DNA from: Streptomyces sp. CB02261
GTDB lineage: Bacteria; Actinomycetota; Actinomycetes; Streptomycetales; Streptomycetaceae
NCBI RefSeq assembly: GCF_001905665.1
Contig: NZ_LIVX01000003.1
Coordinates: 505,478-569,477, forward strand
Direction: 5' to 3'
Length of the DNA: 64,000 bases
Below, one piece after another: positions 1 through 9,200 of this stretch (its first letter is position 1; each line of letters begins with the position of its first letter). The notes under the pieces were generated by a model that was not told where the DNA came from, made no database searches, and saw nothing but the letters and a program-made list of their open reading frames with translations. Position numbers and translations under genes: made by a program.

Positions 1-3000
1 CAGAGGAGCGCGCCTCCGAGGCCCGCGCCCTGGTGGCACGCGAGGCGGCGGAGCCGATGGACCTGGCCGGCGGCCCGCTGCTGCGGGTCCGGCTGCTCCA
101 GCTCGGGCACGACGACGCGGTGCTCGTCCTGACCCTCCACCACATCGTGGGCGACGGCTGGTCGATGGAGATCCTCAAGCGGGACCTGACGCACTTCTAC
201 GCCGAGGAGACCGGCCACGAGCCGAGCTCCCCGCTGCCCCCGCTCGCGGTCACCTACGAGCAGTTCTCCCGCTGGCAGCGCCACCAGCTCGACTCGGGCG
301 CCCTCGACGCGTCCGTCGCGTACTGGTGCGAGCAGCTCGACGCCCTGCCCTCGCTCAGCCTGCCGGTCACCCGCGGCGGCGCCGAGCCCGCGGCCGACCG
401 GGGCCACCGGACCACGGCGACCGTCACGCCGGAGCTGCGCGAGGCGATGGAGCGGCTCGCCGTCCAGTCCGGGGCGACCCTGTTCATGGTGCTCGCGGCG
501 ACCCTCCAGATCACCCTGGGACGGCTGGCCGGGCAGCGCGACTTCGCGATCGGCGTGCCCATCGCGGGCCGCCGGCACCGCGAGGTCGAGGACCTCATCG
601 GTTTCTTCATCAACTCGCTGGTGCTGCGCGCCGACCTCTCGGGCGACCCCACCTTCGACGAGCTGCTCCAGCGGGTCCGCAGCCGCACGCTCGACGCGTA
701 CGAGCACCAGGACGTGCCGTTCGAGACGCTCGTCGGCAAGCTCGCCCCCGAGCGCGACCTGAACACCACCCCGCTGTTCCAGGTCTATCTGAACCTGCTC
801 AACATCCCGCCGCGCCAGGGCGACCTGCCGGGCCTCGCCGTCGACACCTTCGCCGTTCCCGACCTGGGCGCGAAGTTCGACCTGACCTTCTACGTCGACC
901 CCGCGCAGCCGGGTCTCTCGCTCGACCTGATGTACGCCGCCGACCGCTTCGACCGGGCGACGGTGGACGAGCTGCTCGCCCAGTGGATCCGGGTCATCGA
1001 GCAGGCGGTCACCGACAGCGGCAGCCCCATCGACTCGCTGCGCCTCGACACGCCGCTGGCGCGCCGTGCGCTGCCCAACCCGGCCGCCCCGCTGGACACC
1101 ACCTGGTACGGGTCGGTGGTCGAGCAGTTCGAGCGGCGGGCCGCCCGTGAACCGCACCGGATCGCCCTCACCGAGCCCGGCCAGGAGCTCACCTACGGCG
1201 AGCTGGCCTGGGCGACGGCGGCCATGTCGGGCCTGCTGAACCAGCAGGGCATCGCCAAGGGCGACGTGGTCGCCATCTACGGCGAGCGCAGTGCCTCGCT
1301 GGTCTGGGCGATCCTGTCCGTGCTGCGCGCCGGCGCCTCGTTCGCCATCCTCGATCCGAGCTACCCGGCGGACCGCATCGCCGACTGCCTCGCGGTGGCC
1401 CGCCCGAGCGCCTTCCTCCAGCTGGAGGGCGCCGGCGCCGTGCCGCTCGCCGTGGACACCGCGCTCCAGGGAGCGTCGCTGCGCTGCCGCTTCGAACTGC
1501 CGTCGACCCTGGCGGACGCCCGGCACCTGGTGCCGCGGGGGGCGGAGCCGGCCGAGGCCGTCCCGGTGGGCCCGGAGGACTGCGCGTACATCGCGTTCAC
1601 CTCGGGCTCCACCGGCAAGCCGAAGGGCATCAGGGGCGCGCACGGGTCCCTCACCCACTTCGTGCCCTGGATGGTGGAGACCTTCGGGCTCCGGGAGACC
1701 GACCGCTACAGCCTGCTCTCCGGCATCAGCCACGACCCGCTGCACCGCGAGGTGTTCACGCCGCTGGTCACGGGCGCCACGATCTGCGTGCCCGACCGGC
1801 TCGACGTCGAGACCCCGGGCCGGCTCGCGCAGTGGTTCCGCACCGCGCAGGTGTCCGTCAGCCACATGACGCCTCCGATGGCGCGGCTCTTCGACCAGCT
1901 GTCGGTCGCTCCGGGCACCCTGCCGCTCCTGGAGCGGGTGTTCTTCCTCGGCGACACGCTGACCAGCCGTGACGTGCGGGCCATCACCCGCATGGCGGGC
2001 TCGGCGACCTGCGTCAACCTGTACGGCTCGACCGAGACGCAGCGCGCGGTCGGCTACCACGTGGTGCCCGCGGCCCACGGTGTCGCCGACACCGACCCGG
2101 GTGTCACGTACCCGCTCGGCCGGGGCATGAAGGACGTCCAGCTCCTCGTCCTCAACGAGGCGGGGCACCAGGCCGGCGTCGGGGAGCCCGGCGAGATCGT
2201 CATCCGCTCCCCGCACATCTCGCTCGGCTACGCCCACGACGAGGCGCTCACCGCGGCCAGGTTCGTGCGCAGCCCGTTCGGGGACACCGACGGCGACCGC
2301 ATGTACCGCACCGGCGACCTCGGCCGCCATCTGCCCGACGGCTGTGTCGTCCCGCTCGGCCGCGCCGACACCCAGGTCAAGATCCGCGGCTACCGCGTCG
2401 AGACCGACGAGGTGCAGCACGTGATCTGCGCCGCGCCGGACGTCCAGGACGCCCTGGTCATGGCCCGCGCCGACGCGAGCGGAGAGAACGCGCTGGTCGC
2501 GTACGTGGTGTCGAGGCCCGGCACCAGGGCCGTCGGCAACGACGTGAAGGCCTTCGTCCGCAAGCGGCTGCCGGACTACATGGTCCCGGCGTTCGTCGTC
2601 GCCCTCGACGCCTTCCCGCTGACCCCCAACCGCAAGATCGACCGCGCCGCGCTGCCCGAGCCGTCCTCGGTGACCGGCGGCCACGAGGAAGGACCGCGCA
2701 CGCCGCTGACCCCCACCGAGGAACTGGTGGCCGGCCTGTGGCAGGACGTGCTCGGCGCGCCCCGGGTGGGCCCCGAGGACAACTTCTTCAACCTCGGCGG
2801 ACACTCCCTGATGGCCACCCAGGTCGTGTCGCGGATCCGCCGGGTGTTCGGCTGCGAGATCGCGCTGCGCACGCTGTTCGAGAAGCAGACCGTACGGGAC
2901 CTCGCCGCGCACATCGACGGCGTCGCCCACGGCGCCAGCGAGACCGCGCCGGTCGTCCCCCTGCCCCGCACCGGCCCGCTGCCCGCCTCCTACGGTCAGG

Positions 3001-6000
3001 AACGCCTCTGGTTCCTCGACCAGCTGGAGGGCGACACCGGCGCCTACAACAGCTCCACGGTCGTGCGCATGCGCGGCCCGCTGGACACCGAGGCCCTGGC
3101 GGTGACGCTCGACGAGCTGGTCGCCCGGCACGAGGTGCTCCGCACCCGCCTGGTCATGGACGACGGCCGGGTCAGCCAGATCGTCGAACCGGCCGGCACG
3201 GTCACCATGCCGCTCACCGTCGTCGACCTGAGCGGCGAACCGGAGGAGACCGCCGAGCAGCGCTGGCTGCAGCTCGTCGACGAGGCCGCGCGCCACCGCT
3301 TCGACCTGGCCGAGGCGCCGCTGGAGCAGGCCACCCTGATCCGGCTCTCCGACGAGGACCACGTCTTCGTCCTGGCCGTGCACCACGTCGTCGCCGACGG
3401 CTGGGGCCTCCAGATCGTGGTCCGCGACTTCGCGGCCCTCTACCAGGCGCACCGCCAGGGCACGGCCTCCTCGCTGCCCGAGCTCGACGTGCAGTACGCC
3501 GACTGGTCGAGCTGGCAGCGCGAGCGCGTCGAGGGCGGCGACCACCAGGCGCAGCTCGACTTCTGGTGCGAGACGCTGGCGAAGCCGGCGCCGCTCCTGG
3601 AGTTCCCGTCGCAGCGGCCGAGGCCCGCGGCCATGACCAACCGGGGCCTGACGATCCGCCGGGTCCTCGACCCCGAACTGGTCGGCGGCGTACGGCAGGT
3701 GGGCCGCGAGCACAACGCGACCCTGTTCATGACGCTGCTCGCCGCGTTCAACTGCCAGCTGCACCGTTACAGCGGCGCCGCGGACATCGCGGTCGCCACC
3801 CCCGTGGGCACCCGCTCGGTCGAGATCGAGGACGTGGTCGGGTTCTTCGTGAACACGATCGTCTTCCGCAACACGCTCGCGGCGGAGGAGTCCTTCACCG
3901 AGCTGCTCGAACGCGTCCGGTCCACGACGCTGGCCGCCTACGCCAACCAGGACGTGCCCTTCGACCGGGTCGTGGACGCGCTCCAGCCGAGCCGGGACCT
4001 GAGCACCAGCCCGCTGTTCCAGGTCATGTTCACCCTGCACAACGCGCCCTACTCGGAGATCGACCTCGGCGACCTCAGGCTGGAGCGGCTGCACGCCCCG
4101 ACCGGCACCGCCAAGTTCGACCTCAGCCTGGACCTGGCCGAGGAGAAGGACGGCCTGCACGCCACCCTCGAACTCAACGCCGACCTGTTCGACGAGGAGA
4201 CCGGCCGGACGCTCCTGGACCACTTCGAGGCCCTGCTCGGCAGCATCGCCGCCGCCCCGGAGCGCCCCGTGGCCGACCTGGAGCTGCGCCCGGCCGCCGA
4301 GGCCGCCGCCCAGGACGCGCTGAGCGCGGGCCCGGAGGCCTTCACGCCGATGACCACGACCGAGTCCCTCGCCCACTGGGCGCGGCTCACCCCGGACGCC
4401 CCCGCCGTCATCGACGGCGACACCGTCTGGACGTACCGCGAACTGCGGGACCGGGTCGCGGCCCTCGCCGGGCGGCTGTCCACGGCCGCCTCGGGCCCCG
4501 AGCCCGCCGTGGTGGTGTGCGCCGGGCGCTCGGCCCGGCACATCGCCGCCGCCCTCGCCTGCGACGCGGCCGGCGCCACGTACGTGCCGGTCAGCCCGGC
4601 CGTACCGGACCGGCGGATCGCCTCCGTGCTCGACCGGCTCGGCGAGGTCGTCGCGCTCACCGACGACGAGCAGGCGGAGCGTGTCGCCGCCCTGCTCGGC
4701 GAGGACCGCGGCACCCACCTCGTCCTGGACGACTCCGTCTCGGACCGTCCGCTCGACGTGCGCGGGACGCACCCGGCGCGGCGCTCCTACGTCATCTTCA
4801 CCTCCGGCACGACCGGTGAGCCCAAGGGCGTGGAGATCGAACAGGCCGGTCTGCTCAACCACCTGGAGCTGATGGCCCACGACCTGGAGCTGACCTCGGG
4901 CGACGTCATCGCCCAGACCGCCTCGCAGTCGTTCGACATCTCCGTCTGGCAGATGCTCGTCGCGGTGACGCGCGGCGCGGCCACCGTCGTCAGCGACGAC
5001 GCCACCAGCCGCGACGCGGAGGCACTGCTCGCCCTCGTCCGGAGGCGCCGGGTCAGCATGCTCCAGCTGGTGCCCGGCATGATCAGGGCGCTCCTCGACC
5101 ACGCCGAGGACGCCGACCTGGCGAGCCTGCGCCACCTGATCGCCACCGGGGAGGCGCTGCCGCCGGACCTCGCGGCGGACTGGCTGCGCCGGTTCCCCCG
5201 TATCCCGATGGTCAACGCCTACGGCCCGGCGGAGTGCTCGGACGACACGCACCTCGCGGTCCTCACCACACCGCCGCCGACCGACCGGGCGGTCACGCTC
5301 GGCAGCCCCGTCGCCGGTGTGACCTCCTACGTCCTCGACGCGCAGGGACGGCGCCTGCCGTTCGGCGTGCCGGGCGAGCTGGCCATCGGCGGACCGGTGG
5401 TCGGCCGCGGCTACCTCGGTGACCCGAAGGCCACCGCGGAACGGTTCGTCCCCGACCCGTACGGGGCGGAGCCCGGTGCCCGGCTGTACCGCACCGGCGA
5501 CCGGGTGAGGCTGGGCACCGACGGCCGGCTGGAGTTCCTCGGCCGGCTCGACGACCAGCTGAAGATCCGCGGCTTCCGCATCGAGGCCGGTGAGGTCGAG
5601 ACGGCCCTGTGCGAGCTGCCGGCCGTACGGGAGGCGGCGGTCGTCCTGCGCGACTGCGACGGCGAGCCCACCCTGGTCGCCTGCGTCGTCGGCACCGAGC
5701 ACGACCCGGCCGTCCTGGCCGCCGCGGTCGGCACCCGACTGCCGCGCTACATGGTCCCCACCGGCTACGTCTTCGCCGACCGGCTGCCGCGCACCCCGAA
5801 CGGCAAGGTCGACCGGGCCGCGCTCCAGCGGGACGACGTGACCGTCGAGCGGGTCCGCCGGCGCTTCGAGGAGCTGTCGGGACCGACCGAGCGGCTCGTG
5901 GCCTCGGTGTTCGAGGAACTGCTCGGCACCCCCGCGGTCGGCGCGCTCGACGACTTCTTCACCCTGGGCGGCCATTCGCTGCTCGCCACCCGTCTGGTGG

Positions 6001-6209
6001 CCGAACTGGCCGCGCAGACGGACATCGAACTGCCGTTGCGCGCGGTCTTCGAGCAGCCCACCGTGCGCGGCGTCGCCCAGGCCCTGGAGGCGCTCCAGCT
6101 GGCCGGACTGAGCGAGGCCGAGCTCCTCGAACTCGAGGTGCTGCTCGACGGAGTGACCGACGACCAGGCCCGCGAGCTGCTCGCGGCCGGCGAGGAGAGG
6201 GACGCATGA
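1..6209 (+). CDS. Non-ribosomal peptide synthetase, C-A-T-C-A-T (5' end outside window)
   Basis: The reading frame is open to the left edge, so the true start lies upstream and the GTG at 33 is internal to a condensation domain. Domain order: C (HHIVGDGW near 140-165), A1 (FTSGSTGKPKG near 1590, NLYGSTETQ near 2020), T (GGHSLMA near 2797), C (HHVVADGW near 3381), A2 (FTSGTTGEPKG near 4795, NAYGPAECS near 5214), T (GGHSLLA near 5969). A1 looks like the Lys2 alpha-aminoadipate type; I read its pocket as DPRHFLLRAK. A2 reads DIWQITADDK, which I cannot assign. The C-terminus is a short acidic helical tail after the last carrier, as in inter-subunit docking regions. There is no epimerase or thioesterase domain. 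The stop overlaps the next synthetase start (ATGA at 6206). Product class is certain; substrates are inferred. Confidence 0.95.
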   Translation, partial: EERASEARALVAREAAEPMDLAGGPLLRVRLLQLGHDDAVLVLTLHHIVGDGWSMEILKRDLTHFYAEETGHEPSSPLPPLAVTYEQFSRWQRHQLDSGALDASVAYWCEQLDALPSLSLPVTRGGAEPAADRGHRTTATVTPELREAMERLAVQSGATLFMVLAATLQITLGRLAGQRDFAIGVPIAGRRHREVEDLIGFFINSLVLRADLSGDPTFDELLQRVRSRTLDAYEHQDVPFETLVGKLAPERDLNTTPLFQVYLNLLNIPPRQGDLPGLAVDTFAVPDLGAKFDLTFYVDPAQPGLSLDLMYAADRFDRATVDELLAQWIRVIEQAVTDSGSPIDSLRLDTPLARRALPNPAAPLDTTWYGSVVEQFERRAAREPHRIALTEPGQELTYGELAWATAAMSGLLNQQGIAKGDVVAIYGERSASLVWAILSVLRAGASFAILDPSYPADRIADCLAVARPSAFLQLEGAGAVPLAVDTALQGASLRCRFELPSTLADARHLVPRGAEPAEAVPVGPEDCAYIAFTSGSTGKPKGIRGAHGSLTHFVPWMVETFGLRETDRYSLLSGISHDPLHREVFTPLVTGATICVPDRLDVETPGRLAQWFRTAQVSVSHMTPPMARLFDQLSVAPGTLPLLERVFFLGDTLTSRDVRAITRMAGSATCVNLYGSTETQRAVGYHVVPAAHGVADTDPGVTYPLGRGMKDVQLLVLNEAGHQAGVGEPGEIVIRSPHISLGYAHDEALTAARFVRSPFGDTDGDRMYRTGDLGRHLPDGCVVPLGRADTQVKIRGYRVETDEVQHVICAAPDVQDALVMARADASGENALVAYVVSRPGTRAVGNDVKAFVRKRLPDYMVPAFVVALDAFPLTPNRKIDRAALPEPSSVTGGHEEGPRTPLTPTEELVAGLWQDVLGAPRVGPEDNFFNLGGHSLMATQVVSRIRRVFGCEIALRTLFEKQTVRDLAAHIDGVAHGASETAPVVPLPRTGPLPASYGQERLWFLDQLEGDTGAYNSSTVVRMRGPLDTEALAVTLDELVARHEVLRTRLVMDDGRVSQIVEPAGTVTMPLTVVDLSGEPEETAEQRWLQLVDEAARHRFDLAEAPLEQATLIRLSDEDHVFVLAVHHVVADGWGLQIVVRDFAALYQAHRQGTASSLPELDVQYADWSSWQRERVEGGDHQAQLDFWCETLAKPAPLLEFPSQRPRPAAMTNRGLTIRRVLDPELVGGVRQVGREHNATLFMTLLAAFNCQLHRYSGAADIAVATPVGTRSVEIEDVVGFFVNTIVFRNTLAAEESFTELLERVRSTTLAAYANQDVPFDRVVDALQPSRDLSTSPLFQVMFTLHNAPYSEIDLGDLRLERLHAPTGTAKFDLSLDLAEEKDGLHATLELNADLFDEETGRTLLDHFEALLGSIAAAPERPVADLELRPAAEAAAQDALSAGPEAFTPMTTTESLAHWARLTPDAPAVIDGDTVWTYRELRDRVAALAGRLSTAASGPEPAVVVCAGRSARHIAAALACDAAGATYVPVSPAVPDRRIASVLDRLGEVVALTDDEQAERVAALLGEDRGTHLVLDDSVSDRPLDVRGTHPARRSYVIFTSGTTGEPKGVEIEQAGLLNHLELMAHDLELTSGDVIAQTASQSFDISVWQMLVAVTRGAATVVSDDATSRDAEALLALVRRRRVSMLQLVPGMIRALLDHAEDADLASLRHLIATGEALPPDLAADWLRRFPRIPMVNAYGPAECSDDTHLAVLTTPPPTDRAVTLGSPVAGVTSYVLDAQGRRLPFGVPGELAIGGPVVGRGYLGDPKATAERFVPDPYGAEPGARLYRTGDRVRLGTDGRLEFLGRLDDQLKIRGFRIEAGEVETALCELPAVREAAVVLRDCDGEPTLVACVVGTEHDPAVLAAAVGTRLPRYMVPTGYVFADRLPRTPNGKVDRAALQRDDVTVERVRRRFEELSGPTERLVASVFEELLGTPAVGALDDFFTLGGHSLLATRLVAELAAQTDIELPLRAVFEQPTVRGVAQALEALQLAGLSEAELLELEVLLDGVTDDQARELLAAGEERDA

Positions 6210-9200
6210 TCCGGGAAGCCGTCACCGAACGGGAGAGCATCGAGAGCCTGTCCGCGGCCAAGCGGGAGCTGATGGCCTCGCTGCTGCTGGCCCGCGGCAG
6301 GCAGCGCGCCGCGGCGCGCACCATCCGCCGCCGCGACCCCGCGAAGCCCGGCCCGCTGTCCCGGGGCCAGGAGCAGCTGTGGGTCGCCGAGTCCCTCGCG
6401 GACGGCCGGCCGCTGTACAACGTGCCCTACGGCGTGCGGCTGCGCGGCGCGCTCGACGTGACCGCGCTGCGGGCCGCGCTTGACGGGCTCGTCGACCGGC
6501 ACTCCGTCCTGCGCACCGTCTACCGGCAGCTGCCGGACGGCGGCCTCGCCCAGGTCGTCCTGCCGGCCGGTCCGGTGGAGCTGCCGGTCGAGGAGGCCGC
6601 CGACGAGGCGGCCGCCGTGGCCGCCGCGCAGCGCGAGGCGGCCCGGCCGATCGACCTGACGGACGGTCCGGTGATCCAGGGACGGCTGTTCCGGATCGCC
6701 GCCGACGATCACCTCCTCGCCCTGGTCGTGCACCACATCGCGACCGACGCCTGGTCGGTGGGCGTCCTCCTGGAGGACCTCGCGGAGCTGTACGACGCGG
6801 CCCGTGAGGGCCGCTCGCCCCGGCTGCCCGCGCTCGGCATCGACTACGCCGACGCGGCCGCCCACGAGCGGGCCCAGGAGCCCGAGGACTACAACTGGCT
6901 GGTCGCGCAGTGGCGCGAGCAGCTGGCCTGGGCCCAGCCGCTCGGCCTCTCGCCCAACGGCGACCGGGGCACGGCCCGTGCCGGCCGGCGCATCCGCTGC
7001 CAGTGGGACGGGCAGTTCGGCCGCGACCTCCAGCGCACCGCGGAGGCGCAGCGCACGACCGTCTTCAACGTGATGCTCACCGCGTTCGCGGTGCTGCTCA
7101 ACCGGTACACGGGCACCTCCCGGTTCGCCGTCGGCACCGTCATGGCCAACCGGAACCGGCAGACCGAGCGCCTGGTCGGCTACTTCGCGAACACCGTCCC
7201 CGTGGTGGCCGACCTGTCCGCCGGCGGCGGCAGCCTCGGCGACGTCCTCGCCGGGATCACCCGCGAGTCGCTGTGGGCGCAGGAGCACCAGATCCCCTTC
7301 GACGTGCTCGTCGACAAGGTCGCGCCGCAGCGCACGCTGGCCGAGAGCCCGCTGTTCGAGGCCATGTTCGTCTTCAACAACGGCCCGGCCCACGAGATGC
7401 GGCTGCGCGACCTGTCCCTGACCCCCACCCATCTGCATTCCGGCACGGCCAAGTTCCCCCTCGACCTGTCCTGCGCGGTGACGGACGACGAGGTCATGGT
7501 GTCGCTGGAGTTCGACGAGTCGGTGCTGGACACCGCCGCCGCCGAACGCCTCCTCGGCCACTACCGGCGGCTCCTCACCGGCCTGTGCGAGACCCCGGAC
7601 GTCCACGTCGACAACGCGGACCTGCTCACCCCGGCCGAGCGGGAGCTCGTCGTCGACGAGTGGAACCGGACGGGCGAGGAGTACCCCGCGCACGCCACCG
7701 CCCACGGCCTGTTCGAGCAGTGGGCGGACCTGGAGCCCGACGCCGTCGCCGTGACCTGCGGCGACGAGGCCGTGAGCTACGCCGAGCTCGACGCGCGCGC
7801 CAACCGGCTCGCCCATCTGCTCCTCGCCCGGGGCTGCGGCCGCCACGCACGCGTCGGTGTCTGCCTGGAGCGGGGCATCGACCTGGTCGTCGCCCAGCTG
7901 GCCGTCGCCAAGACGGGCGCGGGCTATGTGCCGCTCGATCCGGGTTACCCGGCCGAGCGCCTCCAGTGGATGCTGGCGGACTCCGGCGCCCGGCTGGTCG
8001 TCACCCGGGACGAGCGGCTCGCCGGCGACGGCGTCACGACGGTGGACCCCGCGTCCGCCGCGTCCCAGCCCGCGACCCGCCCCGGGCGCGAGGTCCGCCC
8101 GGACGACCTGCTGTACCTGATCTACACCTCGGGCTCGACCGGTCTGCCCAAGGGCGTGCTGCTCGACCACCGGGGCCGCGTCAACAACTTCACCGACTTC
8201 AACCGGCGTTTCCTCGTCGGCCCCGGCGACAAGGTCTTCGGCGTCTCGGCGCTGGCCTTCGACATGAGCGCGTACGACGTGTTCGGCACGCTCATGGCCG
8301 GTGCGACCGTGGTGTTCCCGGCCCCGGAGGACGAGCGCTCGCCGCACCGCTGGATCGAGACGATCGAGCGCGAGGCCGTCACCGTGTGGCACTCGGTCCC
8401 GGCGCTGTTCGGGCTCCTCGTCGAGGAGTGCGAGGTACGCGGCGGGGAGCGGCTGCCGATCCGGCTGGTGCTGCTCGGCGGCGACTGGATCCCGCTGGCG
8501 CTCCCGCAGCGGGGCGCGGCGCAGCTGATCCCTTCGGCGCAGCTGGTCTCCATGGGCGGCGCCACCGAGGTCTCCATGGACTCGACGATCCATGTGATCG
8601 GTGAGGTCCTGCCGGAGCAGCGCAGCATCCCGTACGGCGTCCCGATGGCCAACCAGACGGCGTACGTCCTCGACGCGGGCCTGTCGCCGCTGCCCGTCGG
8701 CGTGCCCGGCGAGCTGTACCTCGGCGGTGTCGGCGTCGGCTGGGGCTACCACAACCGGGCCCGGCTGACCGGCGAGCGCTTCGTGCCCGACCCGTTCAGC
8801 ACGGACCCCGGGGCCCGGCTCTACCGCACCGGCGACCGCGCCCGCTGGATGCCGGACGGCAACCTCGAACTGCTCGGCCGCATCGACTTCCAGATCAAGA
8901 TCAACGGCTACCGGGTGGAGACCGGTGAGATCGAGGCGGCCCTGCGCGAGGTGATCGGCGGCGGTTCCTGCCTGGTCGCGGCGCACGGCCCGCGCGACGG
9001 CGCGAAGACGCTGGTGGCCTATCTGGTGGCGCCTCCGGGCGGAGAGGTCCCCGAGGACGCCGAGCTCAAGCGGCAGCTGTCGGCGCGCCTTCCCCAGCAC
9101 ATGGTGCCCGCCTCCTTCGTCCGCATGGAGTCCTTCCCGCTGACCCACAACGGCAAGGTCAACCGGCGCGAGCTGCCGGCGCCCACGGCCGCCGCCCTCA

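Noticed and set aside
33..35. GTG as start of the first synthetase
   Set aside because: The frame is open to the left edge and codons 3-32 continue a condensation domain, so this is an internal codon.
4400..5850. Firm assignment of A2 to diaminobutyrate
   Set aside because: The ten-residue pocket was read by hand and I do not hold a reliable match for it; only the gene context suggests it.
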